From Shewanella electrodiphila (GTDB taxonomy: Bacteria > Pseudomonadota > Gammaproteobacteria > Enterobacterales > Shewanellaceae), in NCBI RefSeq assembly GCF_023283985.1, contig NZ_JAKIKU010000003.1, positions 372,001-436,000 on the forward strand: a stretch of DNA of 64,000 nucleotides, written 5' to 3'. The notes below the pieces were generated by a model. The model worked only from the letters and a program-made list of their open reading frames with translations. It ran no database searches and was not told the origin of the DNA. Shown here one piece after another: positions 35,563-45,341 of this stretch (positions within the stretch are counted from its first letter, which is position 1; each line of letters starts with the position of its first letter). The translations under genes were made by a program, and so were the position numbers.

Positions 35563-36789
35563 ATGATGAAAAAAACTTTTAAATTAAGCCTTGTCTGTAT
35601 TTCAGTTTTGGCTCTAACTGCTTGTAACGATGATGATACTGTTACAATCGATCCTAATCCTGAACTAGAAGTACAAATTGCTGAATTAACTCAACAAAAC
35701 CAGCAATTAGATGAGGCTAATAAAGGTTTAACAGAAGATAACAAAAATCTATCTGATACCAACAAAGAGTTAGATGAGAAAGCCACTAGCTTTGTTAGCA
35801 CATTCCAACAACAGTGTGCCAACATTGGTGTCAATTTCGAATATGAAAACCCGAATCCTGATACGCCGTATGTCAATAATGGTAAATCACCAGAAGCGAG
35901 TTTAGTGGGCGTATTTGGTATGCCTGAAATTCCTTTTGAGCATAATGAAGGGTCTACATGTACTTCATGCCACAACGATGGCCACGATAACGGTATGACT
36001 TGTGATACTTGTCATAGCTTTGCAGCAGAACCTGTTGAGCCAACAGATCCTGTTGATCCAGTTGAACCAACAGAGCCAGGTGCGCCAGGGGTTCCAACTC
36101 ATCCAGCTGATGGAAATTGGGATAGTTATACTGGAGCATCAAATGTAGGTACTTTTTATTACAATGCAGACGGTGCTTCATTTGTTAATGCTGCATTCTT
36201 AGAAACTCGTATGGGTAAACAAAATACTTTCTATGAATGGAAAGAAGCTGCTGAAGGCGAAGGTGTTAAAACACTTAAAACGGCTTGTGGCCAAGAAAAT
36301 CGTGAATTTATCACCCATGAATTCCCAGACGATGGCAAATCTTATACGCTGAATAGTTATTCTAACTTCAAAGGTGCTTCTACTTTCACTACTCATCGTA
36401 TAGAAAATGGCACGCCAATAGCGAGTTCAGCTACATTTGGTCCTGGTATGAGCTTAGAAGATGACGGTGAATACTACATCGACTTATTTATTACCAAGAA
36501 TAATACTTGTAAAAACTTAATCACCAACGGCAGTGGTGAAGTGCATTACTATGAGTATGATACTCGTTCTAATGTTAAGAAAGGCTCACCAGATATGGGG
36601 CCACGTAATGCTGGTGCACGTATACAAGTAACCGCTGATTTACATAAGTCAGTACTGAAAAGCTTTGACTGGTTCACACCTGTTTATGGTGCTGATGGCC
36701 AATCATTCGATCCACTAGCTGTAGACTGGAATACTGTAGGTTCTTGTGATCTAAAACTGAAAGTGCAAGTTATCTACCCACTAGGTTAA
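35563..36789 (+). CDS. Lipoprotein with coiled coil and two CXXCH (haem c-type) motifs
   Basis: I do not recognise a named family. The signal peptide ends in a lipobox (ALTAC, Cys21; next residue Asn suggests outer-membrane sorting). Residues about 35-78 form an Lpp-like coiled coil (EVQIAELTQQNQQLDEANKG). Two closely spaced CXXCH motifs follow, CTSCH (133-137) and CDTCH (147-151), with HNDGHDNG between, typical of c-type haem ligation; zinc binding is an alternative. A Pro/Glu/Val linker of PVEPTDP units leads to a C-terminal domain of about 220 residues with three further cysteines. The ATG has an AGGGG site. It is a lone gene inserted between maf and the HAD-rluC-rne block, with its own terminator. 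Confidence 0.8.
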   Translation: MMKKTFKLSLVCISVLALTACNDDDTVTIDPNPELEVQIAELTQQNQQLDEANKGLTEDNKNLSDTNKELDEKATSFVSTFQQQCANIGVNFEYENPNPDTPYVNNGKSPEASLVGVFGMPEIPFEHNEGSTCTSCHNDGHDNGMTCDTCHSFAAEPVEPTDPVDPVEPTEPGAPGVPTHPADGNWDSYTGASNVGTFYYNADGASFVNAAFLETRMGKQNTFYEWKEAAEGEGVKTLKTACGQENREFITHEFPDDGKSYTLNSYSNFKGASTFTTHRIENGTPIASSATFGPGMSLEDDGEYYIDLFITKNNTCKNLITNGSGEVHYYEYDTRSNVKKGSPDMGPRNAGARIQVTADLHKSVLKSFDWFTPVYGADGQSFDPLAVDWNTVGSCDLKLKVQVIYPLG

Positions 36790-36804
36790 TTAACACTTAG
36801 ATAC

Positions 36805-36840
36805 AAAAAAGCCGGTGAATGATTCATCGGCTTTTTTATG
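36805..36840 (+). terminator. Intrinsic terminator of the lipoprotein gene
   Basis: Stem GCCGGTGAA/TTCATCGGC (one wobble) with loop TGA, A-run before and T-run after. Confidence 0.85.
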
Positions 36841-36931
36841 ATTAATTCATAAGGCAATAACTAGTTATGATTCGAGACTATTTTTTATAAACTGAAACAA
36901 GTAGCCAAATAGTACAAGATAACTCTACGAG

Positions 36932-37588
36932 CTAAAGATGCAATAATATATCAGTCGGCTTATTGACTGTTGCTGTAGGATTCTGACTTAATAAATCTTC
37001 TAAGCTATGTGCACCATAAGTGACCGCAATGCTACTCACACCCGCATTATTTGCCATTGCAATATCAAGCTTTGAATCACCAATCATCACTGTCTGTTCA
37101 GCATTGATATCTAACTCATCAAGTAAAGATGTGATCATCGAAGGGTGCGGTTTTGACTCAGCTTCATCAGCAGAACGAGTAGCCACAAAATATTTACCTA
37201 AACCCGTTTCAGACAACATTCTATCAAGACCTGCTCTGCGTTTACCGGTAGCAATGGCTAACGTGTGCCCTGCTGCTTGAATTTGAGATAACACATTCTC
37301 AATACCGTCAAACAAAGGCGAAGGCGTCACATTAATGTTTAAGTAGTAGTTTTTGTAAGCTTCCAAAAGTTCGTCGTACATATCAGCATTGTGAGGAAAC
37401 AACTTTTCCATCGCAGGTAAAATAGACAAACCGATAATATCGCGGACTTGTTGCTCTGAAGGAACAACTAAACTTAATTCTTTCGCCACACATTGCATGC
37501 AATCAACTATTTTACCGATTGAATCCATTAATGTGCCATCCCAATCAAAGATGACTAACTGATACTGTTTTGTCTGATTTGGGTTCAT
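36932..37588 (-). CDS. HAD-family phosphatase (phosphoglycolate-phosphatase-like)
   Basis: This cytoplasmic HAD hydrolase has catalytic motif I FDWDGTLMDS, motif II ATGKRRAGLD, and motif III/IV KPHPSMI and IGDSKLDIAMANNAG. The cap between motif I and II is small and helical, as in the Gph/PpaX group. The substrate is undetermined. Its ATG overlaps the rluC stop by 4 bp, so it is translationally coupled to rluC, which is a common arrangement in Shewanella and Vibrio. Confidence 0.88.
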   Translation of the reverse strand: MNPNQTKQYQLVIFDWDGTLMDSIGKIVDCMQCVAKELSLVVPSEQQVRDIIGLSILPAMEKLFPHNADMYDELLEAYKNYYLNINVTPSPLFDGIENVLSQIQAAGHTLAIATGKRRAGLDRMLSETGLGKYFVATRSADEAESKPHPSMITSLLDELDINAEQTVMIGDSKLDIAMANNAGVSSIAVTYGAHSLEDLLSQNPTATVNKPTDILLHL

Positions 37589-38541
37589 GCGCGCTTTAAC
37601 TTCTCTAAGGTTGCTAATAAAACATCATCTAATGGCGCTTTTACTGTCGTCACTTCATCATTTTCAGGATGTATAAACTTAAGTTCAGCCGCATGCAAAA
37701 ATAAACGATTTAAACCTTTGTCACGCATAGCATCATCAAACTTCTTCTCACTGTACTTATCATCACAGGCAATTGCATGACCTGCATATTGACAATGTAC
37801 TCGAATTTGGTGAGTTCGACCTGTTACTGGACTCGCTTTAACTAATGTGCAGCCTTGGTAACGCTGCATAATCTTATAACGGGTTTCAGATGCTTTACCT
37901 TCAGGGTTTACTCTGACTATTCGCTCACCGGATTTAAGAGTGATTTTAAGTAACGACGCTTTAATGACTTTATCTTTAGCTTGCCAATCACCGCGAACCA
38001 AAGCCATATAATCTTTCTGCATCGTTTTCTTACGCAGTTGATCGTGTAAATGTTTTAATGCGCTGCGTTTCTTAGCAATCAGTAACACACCTGATGTGTC
38101 TTTATCTAATCGATGAACCAACTCTAAAAACTTTTGTTGTGGTCGTAATGAACGAAGGCCTTCAATCACACCAAAATCAACACCACTGCCACCGTGAACA
38201 GCAATTCCCGCAGGTTTATTCAATACGATAAGATGATTATCTTCATGAATAATACGTGCTTCTAACTGAGTCACTTTCGATAATTTAGCTGAAGGGGCTG
38301 TACGATGATCTTTTTCAGCCATTCTCACTGGCGGAATACGCACCACATCATCAATTTGTAATTTATACTCAGGTTTTATCCTTTTCTTATTTACACGCAC
38401 CTCTCCTTTTCGCACGATTCTATAAATCATGCTTTTAGGAACACCTTTTAATTTGGTGAGAAGAAAATTATCAATGCGTTGCTCAAAATGATCTTCATCA
38501 ATGGTGACCAACTGAACTTTTGTGGGAGTTTCTGTATTCAT
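37585..38541 (-). CDS. rluC: 23S rRNA pseudouridine synthase RluC
   Basis: RluC makes pseudouridine at 955, 2504 and 2580 of 23S rRNA in E. coli. An N-terminal S4 domain (QRIDNFLLTKLKGVPKSMIYRIVRKGEVRVN) precedes the catalytic-Asp motif LVHRLDKDTSGVLLIAKK and the RTHQIRVH motif. I choose ATG at 38541 (318 residues; E. coli 319) over a GTG nine codons upstream. It is divergent from rne, as in E. coli. Confidence 0.94.
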   Translation of the reverse strand: MNTETPTKVQLVTIDEDHFEQRIDNFLLTKLKGVPKSMIYRIVRKGEVRVNKKRIKPEYKLQIDDVVRIPPVRMAEKDHRTAPSAKLSKVTQLEARIIHEDNHLIVLNKPAGIAVHGGSGVDFGVIEGLRSLRPQQKFLELVHRLDKDTSGVLLIAKKRSALKHLHDQLRKKTMQKDYMALVRGDWQAKDKVIKASLLKITLKSGERIVRVNPEGKASETRYKIMQRYQGCTLVKASPVTGRTHQIRVHCQYAGHAIACDDKYSEKKFDDAMRDKGLNRLFLHAAELKFIHPENDEVTTVKAPLDDVLLATLEKLKRA

Positions 38542-39148
38542 GATGCGCCTATAGTAATTACGGCGCACATTGTACCCTAAGTTTTACCTTGATGGGATAA
38601 TAAGAATTCGTTGTTTTGATTGCTGTCTAAATTGTTTATTGCTATATTTGCGCAGTGATTGAGGATAAACAGTGAATAAATTGTTCACAACCTCAATTTA
38701 TTATGGTGTTTTTTCAGTAGAATTCATGAGCACGGCAGGTCGCAAATCATTGATTTGCAGACTGTAAACATCACAAAGCAATAAGAATTGCTTTTACAGT
38801 TAAACCGTCTGTTTCATCATTATTTAAAAAGTTTTCCTGAAACATTGCACCCCCAAATTCGAACAAATTTTAGCTTGTTATCAAACAGACCGATTCGACT
38901 TGGGCATTACCGGATAAGAAATTTTAAAATTTATGGGGTTGGTTGCGTATTAACAACGAATTCCTTGTTTTTGTAATCATTAAAAAATAAGCCATAAATA
39001 GGATGCGACACGCAGCGAATGCGTCTTACAGCAATGCGCACCTAACTTGCCTAAAAACCAGCCGTGAGGCTTTGTGAATAATAATTTTAGGCCCGTAATG
39101 CAACGATAAGTCTTTGTTTGATGACCTTATTAGAAGAATTAAGTCATC
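38542..39148. promoter_or_regulatory. rluC/rne divergent region with long rne 5' leader
   Basis: Six hundred bases separate rluC from rne. E. coli rne has a 361-nt leader that binds RNase E for autoregulation, and this region is of the right size and position for the equivalent. Strong stems at 38742-38800 are described separately, and a small ACGCA/TGCGT hairpin lies at 39010-39024. A 62-codon open frame (38788-38976) crosses the stems and looks spurious. Confidence 0.6.
38742..38800 (+). promoter_or_regulatory. Stacked hairpins in the rne 5' leader (candidate autoregulatory element)
   Basis: Hairpin 1 is GCAAATCA/TGATTTGC (38742-38758). Hairpin 2 has outer arms ACTGTAAA/TTTACAGT (38761-38768 and 38793-38800) and an inner AGCAAT/ATTGCT stem with loop AAGA, leaving an 8-nt one-sided bulge. 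The position about 350-400 nt before the rne ATG parallels the E. coli hp2/hp3 RNase E sensor. Homology is inferred, not shown. Confidence 0.55.
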
Positions 39149-42100
39149 ATGAAACGTATGTTAATAAATGCAACTCAATCGGAAGAGTTGCGCGTTGCCC
39201 TAGTAGATGGGCAACAATTGTATGATCTGGATATCGAAAGCCCAGGCCATGAACAAAAAAAATCAAATATCTATAAAGGCACCATCACTCGCGTAGAACC
39301 TTCTTTAGAAGCTGCGTTTGTTGATTACGGCGCTGATCGTCACGGTTTCCTTCCGCTTAAAGAAATCGCACGCGAATACTTCCCTAAAGGATACTCTTTC
39401 CAAGGTCGCCCAAATATCAAAGAAGTGGTATCTGAAGGCCAAGAAGTTATCGTACAAATCGACAAAGAAGAACGTGGTAATAAAGGCGCCGCCTTAACAA
39501 CGTTTATCTCTCTTGCTGGTTCTTACTTAGTGTTAATGCCTAATAACCCACGTGCTGGCGGTATTTCTCGTCGCATCGAAGGTGATGAGCGTACTGAGCT
39601 TAAAGCAGCAATGTCTGAGTTATCTGTACCTAACGGTATGGGCCTTATTGTACGTACAGCTGGTGTTGGTAAAGACGCTGCAGAACTAAAATGGGACCTT
39701 AAAGTTCTTCAACATCATTGGGATGCCATTCAGGAAGCAGCTCAAAGCAAGCCTGCACCATTTCTTATTCACCAAGAAAGTAACGTAATTGTTCGCGCTA
39801 TCCGTGATTACTTACGCCGTGATGTTGGTGAAATCTTAATTGATCACCCACGCATTTTTGAAGAAGCGAAACAGCATATTGGCCTTGTTCGCCCTGATTT
39901 CGTTGAACGTGTTAAGCGTTACGAATCTGAAGTACCGCTATTCACTCACTTCCAAATTGAGTCTCAAATTGAGTCTGCTTTCCAACGTGAAGTACGTTTG
40001 CCTTCTGGCGGTTCAATTGTTATTGACCCGACTGAAGCATTAACGTCTATCGATATTAACTCTGCACGTGCTACAAAAGGCGGAGATATTGAAGAAACAG
40101 CATTAAACACTAACCTTGAAGCCGCAGACGAAATTGCACGTCAATTACGTTTACGTGACCTAGGTGGTTTAGTGGTTATCGATTTCATCGATATGACACC
40201 AGTTAGACATCAACGTGAAGTTGAAAACAGAATGCGTGATGCGGTTCATTTAGACCGTGCTCGTGTACAATTAGGTCGTATTTCTCGTTTTGGTTTGATG
40301 GAAATGTCACGCCAACGTCTACGCCCTTCTCTTGGTGAATCTGCAGGTCATTTATGTCCTCGCTGTCATGGCCAAGGTACGATTCGTAGTACTGAATCTT
40401 TAGCTCTTTCTATCCTTCGCTTAATGGAAGAAGAAGCGATTAAAGAAAATACCTCGCAAATCGAAGCTGTTGTACCTGTTGATGTTGCTGCATTCTTATT
40501 GAACGAAAAGCGTAAAGCAATTCGCATCACTGAAGAACGTCACAATGTTGAAGTGTACGTAATCCCAGATTCGCACATGACAACACCTGACTACCGCGTA
40601 TCACGTTTAAGAAGCGATGATGAAGTCGTTGAGTCAAGCTATAAGCGTGTAGAAAAACCTGAAGCTAAGTTGTACGAACCACGTAAACTAGAACGTGCAG
40701 AAGCACAACAGCCAGCTATTAAAGGTTTTGGTACGCCAAAAAATGTTGCGCCAAAACCGACTGTTGAACAGCCTGCTAAAGTTGAAGCTACTGCATCAGA
40801 GCCTGGTTTCTTCGCTAAAATGGTTTCAGCGATTAGCAAACTATTCTCATCAGATGAGCCTGCAAAAACTGAATCTAAGCCATCAGACAAAAATCGTAAA
40901 GATGGTCAAAACAACCGTCGTAACCGTCGCAATGATTCACGTCGCACTGACAATCGTCGCAATCGTAATGACAACCGCAGCGATAACCGTAACGATGCTG
41001 ATAACAAAGGCAGAGACAACAAAGGTCGTAACAAGAAGTCTGACAGAGATGTTGCTAACAAAGAGCAAGCTGATAAACGTCCGACTAAGAATGACCCTAA
41101 AGTTAATACAAATAAACCTGTTGCAGATAAGCCACGTGCTGAAGGCGAGAAATCACCTAAGCAGGAAGCTGCCAGAGAACGTCGTCAACGTCGTAACATG
41201 CGCCGTAAAGTTCGAATTGAAAACGAACAAAATGAAGCTAAGTTAAATGACGTTGCCACAACTGAAACTACTGCTTCAGTTGAAACAGCTAAGCCTGTTG
41301 CAACAGAACAAGCAGCTAAACCGGCTCGTACTCGTCGTCCAAGAAAAGATAACACAGCAAAAACTGAGCAAGTTAAGTCTGAATCAGTTGAAGCGGTAAC
41401 ATCTGAATCAGCAAAAGATGCTCAAGTTATCAAAACTGAAAAAACTGATTCTGAAGTGAAAGTTGACTCTGCAGTTGTCGAAACCACGGTTGAAGCAACA
41501 AGTTCAGCGCCTGTAGCTGCCCCAGCTGAAGCATCAGCAGAAGCACCTGTTGTTACATCTGAAGATAATGCTGAAGACAGTGATGAGAAACAAGGTCAGC
41601 GTCGTAGCCGTCGTAGCCCTCGTCATTTGCGTGCAGCGGGTCAACGTCGTCGTCGTGATGAAGATGAAACTGCGCCAGCAACAGCTGTATTTACTCCAGT
41701 TGATGAACTTGAAAAACAACTCGATGCAGAACAAGCTGAAGCAGCAGTTGAAGTTAAAACTGAGGCTCCTGCTGTTGAAACAACACCTGTTGTTGAAGAA
41801 GTTAAAGTTGAAGCACCTGTTGCTCAAGAGCCTGCAGTTGAAGAAGTTAAAACTGAAGAGCCTGTAGCTGAAGAAGTTAAAACTGAAGCGCCTATTGCTC
41901 AAAAGCCTGTAGCTGAAGAAGTTAAAGCTGAAGCGCCTATAGCTCAAGAGCCTGTAGTTGAAGAAGTTAAAACTGAAGCGCCTATTGCTCAAGAGCCTGT
42001 AGTTGAAGAAGTTAAAACTGAAGCGCCTATTGCTCAAGAGCCTGTAACTGAAGAAGCTAAAGTTGAACCGCTAAAAGCACCAGCTAAAGATAATTCAATC

Positions 42101-42376
42101 GCTTCAGCACCTATGGCTAAGCCTGCGGCTATTCAACGCAAAGTTGTTGCTACACCAACAGCATCTGCCGCGAAAGTTGAAGCGCCAGCTAAAAAACCTG
42201 CTGCCGCTAGTCGCTTTGGTTCTATGGTGATGTCAGATACAACTAAACCTGTTTCTGAAGCTCGTACTCAGCAAGCTGTCCCTAAAGGTCGTGAATATGA
42301 AAAATCACAACCTGATGCTGAAGCATCTAAGTCTAGAATGGCAAATAGTGCTTCGTCTGATACGACAAAAGCTTAA
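39149..42376 (+). CDS. rne: Ribonuclease E
   Basis: RNase E is the membrane-associated endonuclease that organises the RNA degradosome. The catalytic half has the S1 domain (about 35-125), the DNase I-like domain with [14 protein letters not shown] and VVIDFIDM (metal-binding Asp residues) and the zinc-link CPRCHGQG near residue 405. The scaffold half begins with a membrane-targeting amphipathic helix ([14 protein letters not shown], about 551-565), then Arg/Asn/Asp-rich RNA-binding stretches (about 590-705 and 815-840), then an acidic [14 protein letters not shown] repeat tract (881-966). Total length 1075 (E. coli 1061). A terminator follows. Confidence 0.97.
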   Translation: MKRMLINATQSEELRVALVDGQQLYDLDIESPGHEQKKSNIYKGTITRVEPSLEAAFVDYGADRHGFLPLKEIAREYFPKGYSFQGRPNIKEVVSEGQEVIVQIDKEERGNKGAALTTFISLAGSYLVLMPNNPRAGGISRRIEGDERTELKAAMSELSVPNGMGLIVRTAGVGKDAAELKWDLKVLQHHWDAIQEAAQSKPAPFLIHQESNVIVRAIRDYLRRDVGEILIDHPRIFEEAKQHIGLVRPDFVERVKRYESEVPLFTHFQIESQIESAFQREVRLPSGGSIVIDPTEALTSIDINSARATKGGDIEETALNTNLEAADEIARQLRLRDLGGLVVIDFIDMTPVRHQREVENRMRDAVHLDRARVQLGRISRFGLMEMSRQRLRPSLGESAGHLCPRCHGQGTIRSTESLALSILRLMEEEAIKENTSQIEAVVPVDVAAFLLNEKRKAIRITEERHNVEVYVIPDSHMTTPDYRVSRLRSDDEVVESSYKRVEKPEAKLYEPRKLERAEAQQPAIKGFGTPKNVAPKPTVEQPAKVEATASEPGFFAKMVSAISKLFSSDEPAKTESKPSDKNRKDGQNNRRNRRNDSRRTDNRRNRNDNRSDNRNDADNKGRDNKGRNKKSDRDVANKEQADKRPTKNDPKVNTNKPVADKPRAEGEKSPKQEAARERRQRRNMRRKVRIENEQNEAKLNDVATTETTASVETAKPVATEQAAKPARTRRPRKDNTAKTEQVKSESVEAVTSESAKDAQVIKTEKTDSEVKVDSAVVETTVEATSSAPVAAPAEASAEAPVVTSEDNAEDSDEKQGQRRSRRSPRHLRAAGQRRRRDEDETAPATAVFTPVDELEKQLDAEQAEAAVEVKTEAPAVETTPVVEEVKVEAPVAQEPAVEEVKTEEPVAEEVKTEAPIAQKPVAEEVKAEAPIAQEPVVEEVKTEAPIAQEPVVEEVKTEAPIAQEPVTEEAKVEPLKAPAKDNSIASAPMAKPAAIQRKVVATPTASAAKVEAPAKKPAAASRFGSMVMSDTTKPVSEARTQQAVPKGREYEKSQPDAEASKSRMANSASSDTTKA
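41789..42064 (+). repeat. 45-bp tandem repeat encoding 15-residue units in the RNase E C-terminus
   Basis: Units of the form [15 protein letters not shown] repeat about six times (residues 881-966). Two adjacent copies, 41954-41998 and 41999-42043, are identical at all 45 bases; earlier copies differ by a few substitutions and one lacks four codons. The multiple-of-three period keeps the frame. Confidence 0.93.
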
Positions 42377-42407
42377 TGATTTAAGTTCAGTCTAAAAGAC
42401 TCATTTA

Positions 42408-42440
42408 AAAACCACGCTAATTAGCGTGGTTTTTTTATAT
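42408..42440 (+). terminator. Intrinsic terminator of rne
   Basis: Perfect palindromic stem CCACGCTAA/TTAGCGTGG followed by seven T residues. Confidence 0.9.
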
Positions 42441-42566
42441 TTACAATTTAATGAATTATTCTATTTATAATCAATTAAGATTAATTTCAGGTTTAGCGCA
42501 GCATTAAATTTTGTTAACATACGCACACTTTTATTATCAAACACATCAATTGTTTTCAGGGGCTAA

Positions 42567-44126
42567 ATGTTCGATCTACTTCGTCACAAAACAAGCAGTA
42601 GCAAAGCAGATATTTTATCTGGATTGACTGTTGCACTAGCACTTATACCAGAGGCTGTTGCTTTTGCATTTGTCGCTCAAGTTGAACCTATGGTCGGTTT
42701 ATACGCAGCCTTTATCATGGGTATTATTACTGCTGTTATTGGCGGGCGCCCAGGCATGATTTCTGGCGCAACCGGCGCTATGGCAGTTGTCATGGTATCG
42801 CTTGTTGTTGAGCATGGAGTACAGTATTTATTTGCAGCGGTGGTGCTGGCGGGGATAATTCAGATATCCGCAGGTATATTCAAGCTCGGTAAATTTATAC
42901 GCATTGTTCCTTATCCTGTGATGATTGGCTTTGTAAACGGTCTCGCTATTGTTATTTTCCTTGCCCAGCTTGGACAATTTAAAGTCAAAGATGCCGCAGG
43001 AAACATGATCTGGTTGGCACAAGAGCCATTAATGATTATGCTCGGCTTAGTCGCTTTAACGATGGCGATCATCCACTTTTTACCAAAATTAACCACTGCG
43101 ATTCCGTCTTCATTAGTCGCGATTTTAACGGTTACCGCAATCGTAGTTGGTTTAGATTTGGATACGCGTAATGTACTCGATTTCTTAAAAACCATGAGTG
43201 GTGATGAGCATGCAACCATTGCAGGCACCTTGCCTAGCTTTGCCATTCCAAGTGTGCCATTTACTCTAGATACCCTATTTATTATCCTTCCGTATGCATT
43301 TATTCTTGCTGCAATTGGTTTAATTGAATCACTGTTAACCCTTACCGTTATTGATGAAATGACCAATAGTCGTGGTAAAAGTAACAAAGAATGTGTTGGT
43401 CAAGGTGTGGGCAATATTACCAGTGGCTTCTTCGGCGCTATGGGTGGGTGTGCAATGATTGGTCAATCAATCATTAATATCAACTCAGGGGGTCGTGGTC
43501 GTTTATCTGGCATAACTGCAGCTTTAGCACTACTTGCCTTTATTTTATTTGGCTCAGCATTCATTGAAATTATCCCTCTAGCCGCGCTAGTCGGTGTAAT
43601 GTTCATTGTGGTACTCGGGACATTTGAATGGGCTAGTTTTAAAGTCATGGGCAAAGTACCAAAGCATGATGCATTCGTTATCGTCTTAGTCACTGCTGTG
43701 ACCGTATTTACCGATTTGGCATTTGCTGTTTTTGTTGGCGTTATTGTTTCAGCACTCGTGTTTGCATGGGAACACGCAAAACACATCAACGTTGAAACTA
43801 ATACAGATGCCAATGGCTGGAAAGTTTACAAGTTAAATGGCCCATTGTTCTTCGGCTCTGTATCTAACTTCTTAGATCTTTTCGATGCAACTAATGATCC
43901 TGAAGATATCATTGTCGATTTCCAAAATTCGCGCGTTGCTGATCATTCAGCACTTGATGCTATTGATACGTTAGCTGAACGATATGTTGCAGCAGGTAAA
44001 AAGTTACATTTACGACACTTAAGTCCAGACTGTAAAGATTTACTCCATAAGGCACGTGATTTAGTTGAAGTTAATGTGATTGAAGATCCACATTACAAAG
44101 TGGCAGATGATGCACTGGATTCTTAA
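42567..44126 (+). CDS. SulP-family anion transporter with STAS domain
   Basis: This inner-membrane SLC26/SulP protein has about 12-14 hydrophobic segments (residues 15-410) beginning SGLTVALALIPEAVAFAFVAQVEP, a hallmark of the family, and a C-terminal cytoplasmic STAS domain (about 425-515; DFQNSRVADHSALDAIDTL). Substrates in the family include sulfate, bicarbonate and dicarboxylates. The 519-residue length and IPEAVAF motif resemble the bicarbonate/sulfate branch, but the substrate cannot be assigned. It is a single gene between two terminators. Confidence 0.9.
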   Translation: MFDLLRHKTSSSKADILSGLTVALALIPEAVAFAFVAQVEPMVGLYAAFIMGIITAVIGGRPGMISGATGAMAVVMVSLVVEHGVQYLFAAVVLAGIIQISAGIFKLGKFIRIVPYPVMIGFVNGLAIVIFLAQLGQFKVKDAAGNMIWLAQEPLMIMLGLVALTMAIIHFLPKLTTAIPSSLVAILTVTAIVVGLDLDTRNVLDFLKTMSGDEHATIAGTLPSFAIPSVPFTLDTLFIILPYAFILAAIGLIESLLTLTVIDEMTNSRGKSNKECVGQGVGNITSGFFGAMGGCAMIGQSIININSGGRGRLSGITAALALLAFILFGSAFIEIIPLAALVGVMFIVVLGTFEWASFKVMGKVPKHDAFVIVLVTAVTVFTDLAFAVFVGVIVSALVFAWEHAKHINVETNTDANGWKVYKLNGPLFFGSVSNFLDLFDATNDPEDIIVDFQNSRVADHSALDAIDTLAERYVAAGKKLHLRHLSPDCKDLLHKARDLVEVNVIEDPHYKVADDALDS

Positions 44127-44159
44127 TCCGAATCAATAAGTGATGTTATTCCATCAACA

Positions 44160-44190
44160 AAAAAGCGAACTAGAAAGTTCGCTTTTTTAT
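44160..44190. terminator. Bidirectional terminator between sulP and msrBA
   Basis: Stem AAGCGAAC/GTTCGCTT with loop TAGAAA, A-run before and T-run after, between convergent genes. Confidence 0.85.
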
Positions 44191-44235
44191 TGGGTTACCG
44201 CTTTGTCAGCGTAGGTATTTCTTACATCAACTAGA

Positions 44236-45159
44236 CTAATCTTTCTTTAGTAATGCCTCAAATTGTCTCATCGCCTGTTCAAACTTGGGCTTGATAAGTA
44301 GTTGGCAATAAGGTTGTTCTGCATTTTTAGCAAAATAGTCATCATGAAAGTTTTCTGCATGATAAAAAGTTTCGTACATAGAAACTTCAGTCACAATAGG
44401 TTTTGGCCAAATCCCCTGCTGTATCAATTTACTAATTGCAATTGTCGCTTGATCGACTTGCTCAGCATTATGAGTAAATATCACCGAACGGTATTGTGGA
44501 CCTTTATCATTACCTTGTTGATTCAAAGTGGTAGGATCATGAATCGCAAAAAATACCGACAGTAAGGTGTTGTAACTAATCACAGCTGGATTAAATGTCA
44601 CTTGTATGACTTCGGCATGACCTGTAATACCACTGCATACCGCATCATAATGTGCATCTTCTGTTGTGCCGCCACTATAACCAGAATAAACACTCTCAAC
44701 CCCGTCGAGTCTTTGGAAAACGGCCTCTATACACCAAAAGCAACCTGCACCAAATGTGGCCATTTGCATCGATTTGGCCGCTTTAGATTTCTCTGCTTCT
44801 ATTTCATCGTAACTTTTAAAAACCATTGAAATAGAGTTGACACAATGACGCATATTTTTACCGGTGAGCATTTCACCTTTAAACACATGACCAAGATGAC
44901 CGCCACATTCATAGCAAGTAATTTCTGTGCGTTGACCATCTGCATCTACAGTACGCTTGATTGCACCATGTATTTCATCATCAAATGCAGGCCAGCCACA
45001 AAAAGCATTAAATTTATGTTCGCTTTTATATAAAGGCGCTAAGCATTTTTTACACAGATATAAACCTTCAGCTTCATGATTGACGTATTCTCCACTAAAT
45101 GGACGTTCAGTTCCTTTCTGCTCAATGACATACTTTTCAAACTCAGTTAATTCATTCAT
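44236..45159 (-). CDS. msrBA: Fused peptide-methionine sulfoxide reductase MsrB-MsrA
   Basis: The protein joins MsrB (about 1-130) and MsrA (about 135-307). MsrB reduces Met-R-sulfoxide: zinc Cys pairs CKKC and CYECG are present and the catalytic Cys is in RHCVNS. MsrA reduces the S form: active site GAGCFWCIEAVF. The fusion in the B-then-A order is also seen in Vibrio, Haemophilus and some other bacteria (A-then-B in others). The start at 45159 places the AGGAC site eight bases upstream; an ATG two codons earlier is too close to it. No signal peptide is visible, so it is cytoplasmic. Confidence 0.92.
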   Translation of the reverse strand: MNELTEFEKYVIEQKGTERPFSGEYVNHEAEGLYLCKKCLAPLYKSEHKFNAFCGWPAFDDEIHGAIKRTVDADGQRTEITCYECGGHLGHVFKGEMLTGKNMRHCVNSISMVFKSYDEIEAEKSKAAKSMQMATFGAGCFWCIEAVFQRLDGVESVYSGYSGGTTEDAHYDAVCSGITGHAEVIQVTFNPAVISYNTLLSVFFAIHDPTTLNQQGNDKGPQYRSVIFTHNAEQVDQATIAISKLIQQGIWPKPIVTEVSMYETFYHAENFHDDYFAKNAEQPYCQLLIKPKFEQAMRQFEALLKKD

Positions 45160-45341
45160 TTGCATCGTCCTAACTTCAATCTTAGCCTTCTCACTTTAAA
45201 GCAATAGTTAAACAGATGGCAGTATGCCGAATAAAGATCACTATTTCGACTTATAAGACCGCTTTTTAGATCAAAAAATTGCGACAAAGTGTGACGGAGG
45301 TTAAAATCACATTGGGTCAAATAAAACAATAAGTAGAAAAC

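Noticed and set aside
38788..38976. 62-codon frame in the rne leader
   Set aside because: It starts inside a hairpin, has no ribosome site and no protein-like character.
41534..42037. Minus-strand open frame of 167 codons rich in Arg/Phe/Asn
   Set aside because: It is the antisense of the rne repeat tract; its repetitive RRFSFNFF composition simply mirrors VKTEAP codons.
42911..43387. 158-codon minus-strand frame in the SulP gene
   Set aside because: Antisense shadow of transmembrane codons.
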